In this document: positions 1-5,512 of the stretch, one piece after another | Layout: every line of letters begins with the position of its first letter | How positions within the stretch are numbered: the first letter of the stretch is position 1 | DNA from: an uncultured Clostridia bacterium | GTDB taxonomy: Bacteria > Bacillota > Clostridia > Christensenellales > Borkfalkiaceae | DNA length: 16,954 nucleotides | NCBI GenBank assembly: GCA_934254725.1 | Contig: CAKQLR010000042.1 | Span: forward strand, 1-16,954 | Reading direction: 5' to 3' | The notes under the pieces: model-generated | What the model was told of the DNA's origin: nothing | Seen by the model: only the letters and a program-made list of their open reading frames with translations | The model's database searches: none | Position numbers and translations under genes: made by a program

Positions 1-13
1 TCCGTCTCCACCA
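1..13 (+). ncRNA. ssrA: 3' end of tmRNA (ssrA), cut by the window edge
   Basis: The first 13 bases end in CCA and contain CGTCTCC-A-CCA. This is the 3' acceptor strand of the tRNA-like domain of bacterial tmRNA, whose usual 5' strand GGGGACG would pair with it and give the G-U third pair required for alanine charging. tmRNA rescues stalled ribosomes. A factor-independent terminator follows about 30 nt later, as expected for a stand-alone RNA gene. Only the tail is inside the window, so a tRNA with the same acceptor sequence cannot be excluded. Confidence 0.55.
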
Positions 14-43
14 TTATCGGCAACGACGTCGTTACTCGAAACG

Positions 44-73
44 AAAAGAGCACCTAGAGAAGGTGTTCTTTTT
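44..73 (+). terminator. Intrinsic terminator after the left-edge RNA gene
   Basis: GAGCACCT (48-55) pairs with AGGTGTTC (61-68) around a 5-nt loop. It includes one G-U pair, is flanked by A and T runs that extend the stem, and is followed by TTTTT. It fits the end of the structured RNA that finishes at base 13. The stretch from 74 to about 180 holds no gene or signal that I can support. Confidence 0.75.
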
Positions 74-181
74 CATTGTGATGATGCCGGCGCAGAGGGA
101 GATCGGTTATTTCTGTTTTGTCTTTCGGCGTTTTTATAGAGACGGCGTGCTTGTCCTTGTTTTGTTTTTCCTCGCAAAAAT

Positions 182-218
182 AAAAACCGCCTGAATCACA
201 CGTTATCGGCGGTTTTTT
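182..218 (-). terminator. Intrinsic terminator of the TetR-family gene
   Basis: ACCGCC (186-191) pairs with GGCGGT (208-213) around a 16-nt loop. On the minus strand the stem is followed by a T run (complement of 182-186); on the plus strand it is also followed by six Ts, so it can act in both directions. It lies 13 bases beyond the stop codon of the minus-strand regulator gene. Confidence 0.75.
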
Positions 219-230
219 ATTGGATTTTGT

Positions 231-836
231 TTATTGTTCCGGCTTAAATAAGCTCACTACTGTTTCAATTACTATCTTCTGCATATTTTGGTAATCAAGG
301 TAATCGTGCATATCGAATACCGCTTCGTGAGCAAAAGACTGCACTAAATTCATAGCCAGGTGCGCCCTTTCTTTAAGAGAGGGGATATCCTCGTCAAAGG
401 AGGAAAGCTTGCGGACGATTTTATCCGTAACCGTGTTTTCAAGCTTGATGAATTCCGCATTTACGTCGTCGTCTGCCGTGGCGAGGGCGTGAAGCGCGTT
501 ATGCAAATGGGCGTTGTCCCTATGTATTTCTATGGTCTTATCTACAAGCTTGCTTACAAGTTTTGTGTAATCGACGGGCATGGAAATTCCGTCGATAATC
601 TCTTCGATAGGCGTGGCTACCTTGTCAGTATATATATTAAGGACGTACAGCAAGATGTCTTTTTTGTCCGAAAAATAGCTGTACACTATTCCGGTGGAAA
701 CGCCTGCCCGCTTTGCTATCTCCGCCGTGTTCGCGCTGTAATATCCTATTTCCGAAAAAACCTCGTACGCGGCGAGAATAATTTTATTCTTTTTTTCCGT
801 TGACCGCTCCTGTTGCGGCTGTCTTATTTCTTTCAT
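231..836 (-). CDS. TetR/AcrR-family transcriptional regulator
   Basis: This 201-residue protein has the standard TetR plan: an N-terminal three-helix DNA-binding domain with the helix-turn-helix at about residues 35-55 (ending VYSYFSDKKD, the typical YxxF-xxK-xxL signature), then an all-helical ligand and dimerisation domain of about 140 residues with no recognised ligand motif. The open frame continues upstream to a TTG at 863, but I prefer the ATG at 836: a minus-strand promoter (-35 at 866-871, -10 at 843-848) would start transcription at about 836, so the TTG lies inside the promoter. No Shine-Dalgarno sequence precedes either start, which suggests a leaderless mRNA. The gene is divergent from the feo iron-uptake operon, and palindromes lie between them, so it may repress feo, itself, or both. 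The inducer is unknown. Family call is firm; the start and the target are inference. Confidence 0.88.
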   Translation of the reverse strand: MKEIRQPQQERSTEKKNKIILAAYEVFSEIGYYSANTAEIAKRAGVSTGIVYSYFSDKKDILLYVLNIYTDKVATPIEEIIDGISMPVDYTKLVSKLVDKTIEIHRDNAHLHNALHALATADDDVNAEFIKLENTVTDKIVRKLSSFDEDIPSLKERAHLAMNLVQSFAHEAVFDMHDYLDYQNMQKIVIETVVSLFKPEQ

Positions 837-842
837 ATCAAC

Positions 843-871
843 ATTGTATACTTTATTTTTCAAAAAAGCAA
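843..871 (-). promoter_or_regulatory. Probable promoter of the TetR-family gene
   Basis: Read on the minus strand: -35 TTGCTT (866-871), 17-bp spacer, -10 TACAAT (843-848). The -10 matches consensus in 5 of 6 positions; the -35 is weaker. The predicted start site falls at about 836, the first base of the chosen ATG. Confidence 0.45.
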
Positions 872-895
872 GGACTTTTTAAAAACTTTTCCCAC

Positions 896-939
896 AAATA
901 TGAAAAATTATTCATATTTTGCTTGACAAGGAAAATATG
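896..939. promoter_or_regulatory. Two overlapping palindromes: putative operator array for feo/tetR
   Basis: Three copies of one half-site alternate in orientation: AAATATG (896-902), CATATTTT (913-920) and AAAATATG (932-939). The first two form a 24-bp near-palindrome (896-919; arms AAATATGAA and TTCATATTT with AATT at the centre). The second and third form a 27-bp palindrome (913-939) in which 12 of 13 base pairs match, including the inner CTTG-A-CAAG. The inner part covers the -35 box of the feo promoter, so a bound protein would block RNA polymerase. The site does not resemble a classical Fur or DtxR box. The most economical binder is the divergent TetR-family protein, but this is inferred from position. 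Confidence 0.65.
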
Positions 940-951
940 CGGTGATATAAT
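923..951 (+). promoter_or_regulatory. Consensus sigma-A promoter of the feo operon
   Basis: TTGACA (923-928), 17-bp spacer, TATAAT (946-951): a perfect match to the vegetative consensus. The start site is predicted near 958, giving a leader of about 70 nt that contains a 6-bp hairpin (985-990 with 1003-1008) just before the ribosome binding site. A promoter this strong would need repression, which fits the palindrome over its -35 box. Confidence 0.85.
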
Positions 952-1027
952 GAACGCGAAATTGAAATTATATTCACATTTGCGAGCCGAACGATTGAAC
1001 AATCGGCTTGAAAAAAGGAGAAAAGGT

Positions 1028-1240
1028 ATGCCGATAGTTTTAGCGCCTATCAACCAACAACTCAGAATCGTACGAATTGCGGCAGACGAGAAGCTTAAAA
1101 AGCACCTTGAAAGCCTGGGAATAACGTTGGATGGCGAAATAACTGTTTTAAATGCGAGCGGCGGAAGCGTGGTCGTAAAGGTCAAAGATGGACGAATTGC
1201 CCTCGACGGTAATCTTTCGACGAAAATCTTTGTCGCGTAA
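1028..1240 (+). CDS. feoA: FeoA-family protein (first copy)
   Basis: This 70-residue protein has the size and layout of FeoA, a small SH3-like beta-barrel that works with the FeoB iron transporter at the inner face of the membrane. The pattern L-x-IVRI-x-A-(D/E)-x-x-x-x-x-HLESLGI-x-x-G-E-x-x-V corresponds to the conserved FeoA core (R-x-x-L-x-x-x-G-I-x-x-G). The start is ATG at 1028 with an AAGGAG site at 1015-1020; the longer open frame reaching back to about 800 runs through the promoter and is not coding. It lies 34 nt before a second FeoA, and both precede feoB; tandem feoA genes are known in Clostridia. This copy diverges more from the consensus than the second, and the roles of the two copies cannot be separated from sequence. 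Confidence 0.88.
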   Translation: MPIVLAPINQQLRIVRIAADEKLKKHLESLGITLDGEITVLNASGGSVVVKVKDGRIALDGNLSTKIFVA

Positions 1241-1274
1241 ATTAAGGTTTGTAAATAATTAAGGAGAAATAAAA

Positions 1275-1508
1275 ATGGAGAAAACACTCAACTTATTTGA
1301 GGTCGGCGAACACGGAACGGTAAAATCCGTGGTCGGCGAGAGCAAAATCAAAAGACGTCTTTTCGATATGGGCATTACTCCCGGTGCAGACGTTCTTATG
1401 AGAAAGAAAGCTCCTCTCGGCGATCCTATCGAGATCACTATCAGGGGATACGAACTCACGCTTCGTAAAAACGAAGCTGTATGCGTCAATATGGAGGTAG
1501 GCAAGTAA
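1275..1508 (+). CDS. feoA: FeoA-family protein (second copy)
   Basis: This 77-residue SH3-like FeoA contains the typical core: KRRLFDMGITPGADVLMRKKAPLGDPIEI at about residues 26-54 is read in pieces as R-L-x-D-M-G-I-x-P-G and A-P-x-G-D-P, both close to the family consensus. FeoA proteins bind the cytosolic part of FeoB and modulate Fe2+ uptake. The start ATG at 1275 has an AAGGAG site at 1261-1266. The stop codon overlaps the feoB start by one base (TAATG), indicating translational coupling with the transporter. It is more canonical than the preceding FeoA copy. Confidence 0.93.
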   Translation: MEKTLNLFEVGEHGTVKSVVGESKIKRRLFDMGITPGADVLMRKKAPLGDPIEITIRGYELTLRKNEAVCVNMEVGK

Positions 1509-4018
1509 TGAAGAGGTTTGCTTTGGCAGGCAACCCGAACTGTGGTAAAACAACGCTTTTTAACAGTTTGACAGGTTCGACTGCCCATGTAGGTAACTGG
1601 CCGGGCGTAACGGTAGACAAACGCGACGGCGTATATAAAAAATGTGCGGAGCCGATAGCAATCGTCGACCTTCCCGGTATTTATTCTCTTTCGCCGTACA
1701 CGCCGGAAGAAGTAATTGCAAGGAATTACATTCTTGACGAAAAGCCCGATTGCGTAATCAACATCGTAGACGCTACGAACTTAGAGCGTAACCTTTACTT
1801 AACTACTCAGGTTCTCGAAATGGACGTTCCCGTAGTAGTAGCGCTCAACATGATAGACGCGGTTGAAAAAGCAGGCGACAAAATCGACGAAAAATCTCTT
1901 GAAAAGAGCCTCGGCGTTCCTGTCGTGAAAATTTCCGCTCTCAAAGAAAAAGGTCTTAAAGAACTTATGGATAAGGCTTATAACGAGAGCAAGAAAAAGC
2001 GCGAAGGCGTAACCGTTTTAAAGGACACCGCTCTTGCGCACGTTATAGGCGATGTTAAGATCGCTCTGGAAGGACAAAAGGTTGCAAATCCTTTGTTCCA
2101 CGCCATCAAACTTGTTGAAAACGACGAAATCGAAGTTAAAATGCACAAAGACACCGTCGGAATGGTCAACGCTTTCAAAAAGACCTTTAACGACGATATT
2201 TTCGGCAACGATTTTGAAGCTTTGGTTGCAGACGCGAGATATAAATACATATCCAAACATTTCGCTCCCGTCGTAACGCATAAAAACAAAGATAAATTCA
2301 AAACATCTACTTCCGATAAGGTCGATAAGGTTTTAACGCATAAGATCTGGGGTATTCCTATTTTCCTTGCTGTTCTGTTCCTTATATTCCACCTTACCTT
2401 CTCCGAAAACTTGTTCTTCCTCAGCGGTATAGGCGGGGAATGGGCAGGTGTTGCAGATAACGAAGCGTTCCTTGAAAAAGACGAAAACGGCGATATCGTT
2501 TACGAAGAAGAGGACGGCGAACTCGTTCTCGATTACGTAATGAACGAAGACGGCGACTATGTTATGACCGACAGCGAAGGCGTAACTTTAAACGAAGACG
2601 GCACGTACACCGCTATAATCGACGGTGAAGAGGTCGAAGGACTTCTTGCAGACGGAGATGGTCACCTCGGTAATGCAATCCCCGTTCTCAATTACGGCGG
2701 AAGATGGCTCGCTACGATTTACGACGGAACGATATATTCGCCCGGCGTTGTTATAAACAACATTTGGAACGACATGATCGTAGGCGAAATCGCAGGGTTT
2801 ATTCAGGATAAAGTAGATGGCAGCCAAATGGCTGATTGGGCTAAAGGTCTTATCAACAACGGTATTATAGAAGGTATCACGGCTGTTCTTTCATTCCTTC
2901 CCCCGATACTTGTATTGTTCTTATTCTTCTCAATTCTCGAAGACTCGGGCTATATGGCTCGTATAGCGTTCATTCTTGACAGAATGTTCCGTAAATTCGG
3001 TCTTTCGGGCAGAGCGTTCCTCCCCATGATAATGGGCTTCGGTTGCTCCGTTCCCGCAATGATAAACACCAGAACTCTGGCAGATGAAAAAGAAAGGACG
3101 GCAACCGTTCGTGTTATCCCGTTCTTCTCCTGCGGAGCTAAACTTCCTATTCTTACGGCAGTTGCCGGCGCACTCGTAATCGGCACGGGCGTAAGTGCGG
3201 ACCTTATAACTTACTCGATGTACCTTCTCGGTATAATAACCGCAATCGTTTCGGTTCTTCTTATGAGAAGCACGTCGCTCAAAGGTGAAACTCCTCCGTT
3301 CATCATGGAACTTCCTGCATACCATTTACCGCAGTTCAAGAACCTGATGGCTCACCTTTGGGATAAGACAAAGCACTTCGTAAAGAAAGCATTCACGATA
3401 ATCCTTGCTTCCACAATCGTTATTTGGGTGCTCACTCACTTCGATTTCTCCTGGCACCTCCTCGAGGACGAAGAAATTAACCTGAGTATCCTCGCTAACA
3501 TATCGATGCTTGTTCAGCCTTTGTTCACACCGCTCGGCTTCGGAAGCCAGCTCGGAGAATTCGGTTGGGTATTCGTACTCGCTGCCGTATCCGGACTTAT
3601 CGCAAAGGAAAACGTTATTTCCACATTCGGAACATTGGCTGCCTGCCTTATCGCTAACCCGGTAGTTGCTGCCGAAATAGGTATTGCAAACATCTCCAGC
3701 GAAGCAGGTATCGGCGCGGTAAAAGCGATGATCCTCGCTACGGGTATTACCGTTCCCGGACTCCTTGCGTTCATAGCGTTCAACATGACTACCATCCCGT
3801 GCTTCGCGGCGGTAGGTACTGCAAAAGCAGAACTTCAGAACAGCAAGCGTTATCACTGGACGCTCCTCTTCTGGGTTGCAACCTCTTATATAGTAGGCGC
3901 AATGCTTTACACGATCGGTTCGTGGTGGTGGACTTCGTTCATCTGGGCTGCGGTTGCCGCAATAGTTGTTGTTTCTATAGTGTTCTATAATAAGCGCAAA
4001 GCGGCAAAGATGCAGTAA
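1508..4018 (+). CDS. feoB: Ferrous iron transport protein B (FeoB) with acidic extracellular insert
   Basis: FeoB is the membrane permease for Fe2+, with an N-terminal GTPase domain. Visible in this 836-residue protein are G1 (GNPNCGKTT, 8-16), G2 (T35), G3 (DLPG, 54-57), G4 (NMID, 114-117) and G5 (SAL, 143-145), followed by a helical spacer. The first membrane helix lies at about 281-305. The permease core has both Gate motifs with their conserved cysteines (GFGC, C513; SCGAKLP, C542) and the LEDSGYMAR segment between them and the first helix. The start is ATG at 1508, preceded by GGAGGT (1493-1498) and overlapping the stop of feoA. The unusual part is residues about 316-387, between the first helix and the core: roughly one third Asp/Glu, with repeated N-E-D-G-x-Y units, predicted to be extracellular. 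Family length is usually about 650-800. Identity is certain; the insert's role (cation binding?) is inference. Confidence 0.97.
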   Translation: MKRFALAGNPNCGKTTLFNSLTGSTAHVGNWPGVTVDKRDGVYKKCAEPIAIVDLPGIYSLSPYTPEEVIARNYILDEKPDCVINIVDATNLERNLYLTTQVLEMDVPVVVALNMIDAVEKAGDKIDEKSLEKSLGVPVVKISALKEKGLKELMDKAYNESKKKREGVTVLKDTALAHVIGDVKIALEGQKVANPLFHAIKLVENDEIEVKMHKDTVGMVNAFKKTFNDDIFGNDFEALVADARYKYISKHFAPVVTHKNKDKFKTSTSDKVDKVLTHKIWGIPIFLAVLFLIFHLTFSENLFFLSGIGGEWAGVADNEAFLEKDENGDIVYEEEDGELVLDYVMNEDGDYVMTDSEGVTLNEDGTYTAIIDGEEVEGLLADGDGHLGNAIPVLNYGGRWLATIYDGTIYSPGVVINNIWNDMIVGEIAGFIQDKVDGSQMADWAKGLINNGIIEGITAVLSFLPPILVLFLFFSILEDSGYMARIAFILDRMFRKFGLSGRAFLPMIMGFGCSVPAMINTRTLADEKERTATVRVIPFFSCGAKLPILTAVAGALVIGTGVSADLITYSMYLLGIITAIVSVLLMRSTSLKGETPPFIMELPAYHLPQFKNLMAHLWDKTKHFVKKAFTIILASTIVIWVLTHFDFSWHLLEDEEINLSILANISMLVQPLFTPLGFGSQLGEFGWVFVLAAVSGLIAKENVISTFGTLAACLIANPVVAAEIGIANISSEAGIGAVKAMILATGITVPGLLAFIAFNMTTIPCFAAVGTAKAELQNSKRYHWTLLFWVATSYIVGAMLYTIGSWWWTSFIWAAVAAIVVVSIVFYNKRKAAKMQ

Positions 4019-4029
4019 AGGAGTGTTGT

Positions 4030-4203
4030 ATGGGCATAGGTGAGATAATTTTAATAATAGCCGCATCTGCGGTGGTTATCAGCGTAGTAGTTGTTTCCAT
4101 CGTAAACAAAAAGAAAGGCAAGGGCTGTTGTGACGGCAATTGCGCTCACTGCAGCGGTTGTTCTTACAGCCCGAAAAACAACGACAAAAAGAAAAAAATA
4201 TAA
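4030..4203 (+). CDS. FeoB-associated Cys-rich membrane protein
   Basis: This 57-residue protein has one N-terminal membrane helix (about residues 3-25), a short lysine-rich stretch, then the cluster CCDGNCAHCSGC (33-44), and a lysine-rich tail. Small proteins of this form (Pfam FeoB_associated) follow feoB in many Clostridia. The function is not established; the cysteines could hold or pass on metal at the cytoplasmic exit of FeoB. The start is ATG at 4030, with AAAGGAG (4018-4023) directly after the feoB stop, so it is the last gene of the feo operon. Confidence 0.88.
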   Translation: MGIGEIILIIAASAVVISVVVVSIVNKKKGKGCCDGNCAHCSGCSYSPKNNDKKKKI

Positions 4204-4272
4204 TTCAGCAAAAAGACTTTCGTCAGATAGTCATGGCGAAAGTTTCAAAAAGCAATTCTAAAACCTCCAGTT

Positions 4273-4305
4273 TTAAAGGGCGCCTTGCATTGAGGCGCCC
4301 TTTAA
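4273..4305 (+). terminator. Terminator of the feo operon
   Basis: TTAAAGGGCGCC (4273-4284) pairs perfectly with GGCGCCCTTTAA (4294-4305) across a 9-nt loop, a 12-bp stem with a GC-rich core. The trailing T tract is modest (TTT, then AAGTTTAT). It lies 70 nt after the last feo gene. A smaller 7-bp hairpin (ACTTTCG, 4216-4222, with CGAAAGT, 4237-4243) comes before it. Confidence 0.75.
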
Positions 4306-4330
4306 GTTTATAAATTTTCGTCGTCGGTTT

Positions 4331-4470
4331 TATTCCGGAATAACAGTTTTGCGGATAAGAAATTGTCGCTTTGTGGTATGGGTTTTGCAAGGCAAACGAC
4401 CGAAATTGTGCTAAACGCACTATGAGGAAGTTTAACAAAGCAAAAACCGATTTATTGCCGCAAAAATAAT
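4331..4470. other. Structured intergenic stretch without a credible gene
   Basis: Between the feo terminator and the next stop codon lie about 200 bases with no convincing coding frame. They hold a 12-bp palindrome (TATTCCGGAATA, 4331-4342) and nested inverted repeats: GCTTTGT (4369-4375) with ACAAAGC (4435-4441), GGTTTTGC (4381-4388) with GCAAAAACC (4440-4448), and inner hairpins TTTGC/GCAAA and GTGC/GCAC (4408-4420). It could be a folded RNA or a dispersed repeat; sequence from the rest of the genome would be needed to tell. Confidence 0.35.
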
Positions 4471-4503
4471 TAGTGATGAAGAAAGGAATCCCTATGTATA
4501 ATT

Positions 4504-4833
4504 TTATCTTGTCGCTTTGCCGCTTTTTAAATATTTAACTATTTTCATCAATTTTTTCTGCTGCGAAGCCGACAGCATGGGCATAACCGAGTTTACGAAA
4601 TTATCTATATCTCCGTCCGAAAGATTTCCGTTTTTTCTCGCTTTTTGCGCTTCTGAAAGGATTGCTGCCAAAAGTTCGTCCTCGCTTTTGCCCTCGTACT
4701 GTCCCGCAAGCATTTTAAGCAGGTCGTTAGGGTTCATGCCCGACCCGCCGTTTCCGTTGCCGCCGTCCGCGCCTTTTCTTTCGTCTTTCGCTTGCCTTTC
4801 TCTGTCGCTTGCGTATTTAGAAAAATCTTTCAT
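4504..4833 (-). CDS. Small hydrophilic protein of unknown function
   Basis: I do not recognise this 109-residue protein. It has a charged N-terminus (MKDFSKYASDRERQAKDERK), a glycine/asparagine-rich linker (about 21-33) and then two helical segments: LLKMLAGQYEGKSEDELLA (about 38-56) and, after LSDGDIDNF, a helix with VMPMLSASQQKKLMKIVKYL (about 87-105). No signal peptide or membrane helix is visible, so it is probably cytosolic. The start is well fixed: AAAGGAG lies 7 nt before the ATG on the minus strand. It is divergent from another unrecognised small protein at 4943, with 109 bp between the two start codons, and the pair may be functionally linked. Alternative: a small sporulation or cell-surface-associated protein, without direct evidence. 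Confidence 0.78.
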   Translation of the reverse strand: MKDFSKYASDRERQAKDERKGADGGNGNGGSGMNPNDLLKMLAGQYEGKSEDELLAAILSEAQKARKNGNLSDGDIDNFVNSVMPMLSASQQKKLMKIVKYLKSGKATR

Positions 4834-4903
4834 TTCAAACTCCTTTTTTTGTTTATTGCCGAAACGATTCCGCCCGACATAACATATTTATGCACTCGGA
4901 TAA

Positions 4904-4909
4904 TATAAT
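4904..4909 (+). promoter_or_regulatory. Possible -10 box for the gene at 4943
   Basis: A perfect TATAAT lies 34 nt before the ATG at 4943. The expected -35 position (4881-4886, AACATA) is a poor match, so this promoter is weak, activated, or not real. Confidence 0.3.
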
Positions 4910-4942
4910 GTTATAGAGTACTACACGGCAAAAGGGGAGCTT

Positions 4943-5410
4943 ATGAATAATCTTTTACCTCTTTTATTGTTCGCCCTGTCCGCGTCGAAAGGCGGCGGGC
5001 ACGCGGAAAACGACCTTATGAAAAACTTGCTTAACACGTTTGCGACTTCGTTCGGAAAGGAAAACGGAGAGCTTCTTTCGAACCTGTTGTCGGGAAAATT
5101 CGATTTCGACAAGATGCTTCCGCTCGTTGTAAAAGCGCTTGCCTCCGGAGGAGGGAATTCGCCGCTGTCGGGTTTGTTTTCAAATGCAAATATCCCCGAA
5201 AACAGCGGTTATCCGACATTTTCATCGCAGGACGGTGGTGGCGGAAACTCCGATTTTTCGACCTTTAACGAAAGCGAAAACGAGGGAGAAGAGGTTTTTA
5301 ATAAAGAAGCGACGGACGCGAACTCGCAGCCGAATTATTTAAAACCCATTGCAGATATTGCCGACGAGAGAATAAACTTCGCCCTGGCGCACTATCTTTC
5401 AAACAACTGA
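4943..5410 (+). CDS. Small protein of unknown function with hydrophobic N-terminus
   Basis: I do not recognise this 155-residue protein. It opens with a short hydrophobic stretch (MNNLLPLLLFALSAS, 1-15), too short and too weakly preceded by positive charge for a convincing signal peptide. Two amphipathic helical segments follow (LMKNLLNTFATSF, about 25-37; MLPLVVKALAS, about 58-68), then a long Gly/Ser/Asn/Glu-rich region that is probably disordered (about 69-131), and a final helix (YLKPIADIADERINFALAHYL). ATG at 4943 follows GGGGAG (4935-4940 region). It is divergent from the gene at 4504-4833; both combine short helices with Gly/Asn-rich linkers. It ends 1-5 nt before a strong bidirectional terminator and so is a single-gene transcript. 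Confidence 0.78.
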   Translation: MNNLLPLLLFALSASKGGGHAENDLMKNLLNTFATSFGKENGELLSNLLSGKFDFDKMLPLVVKALASGGGNSPLSGLFSNANIPENSGYPTFSSQDGGGGNSDFSTFNESENEGEEVFNKEATDANSQPNYLKPIADIADERINFALAHYLSNN

Positions 5411-5460
5411 AAAAGGCTGCGGAACAGCCCGCATAAACGGGTTGCCTCGCAGTCTTTTTT
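5411..5460. terminator. Bidirectional intrinsic terminator between convergent genes
   Basis: The outer stem GGCTGCG (5415-5421) pairs with CGCAGTC (5448-5454), and an inner stem CAGCCCG pairs with CGGGTTG around CATAAA. Five As precede it and six Ts follow it, so both transcripts end in a U run. It serves the gene ending at 5410 and the minus-strand oxidoreductase ending at 5513. Confidence 0.8.
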
Positions 5461-5467
5461 CCTTGCC

Positions 5468-5492
5468 GCGGCGGGGTTTTGTTCCCGCCGTG
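5468..5492 (-). terminator. GC-rich hairpin after the oxidoreductase gene
   Basis: CGGCGGG (5469-5475) pairs with CCCGCCG (5484-5490). It lies about 20 nt downstream of the minus-strand stop codon but has no T run, so it may protect the 3' end or slow polymerase before the stronger terminator at 5411-5460. Confidence 0.45.
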
Positions 5493-5512
5493 CTTAATTT
5501 TTTAAATTACAA

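Noticed and set aside
800..1027. Upstream extension of the first feoA frame
   Set aside because: The frame crosses the feo promoter and operator. The ATG at 1028 has a good ribosome binding site and starts the family core.
3326..4066. 246-codon open frame on the minus strand
   Set aside because: It is antisense to the C-terminal half of feoB, and its translation is rich in Arg, Cys and Tyr with no recognisable domain.
4223..4438. 71-codon minus-strand open frame in the feo 3' region
   Set aside because: It spans the feo terminator hairpin, has no ribosome binding site and resembles no protein family.
4834..4942. Sporulation sigma-factor promoters between the divergent small genes
   Set aside because: Fragments resembling sigma-G/F boxes (for example GCATA on the minus strand) occur, but the partner boxes or spacing are wrong.
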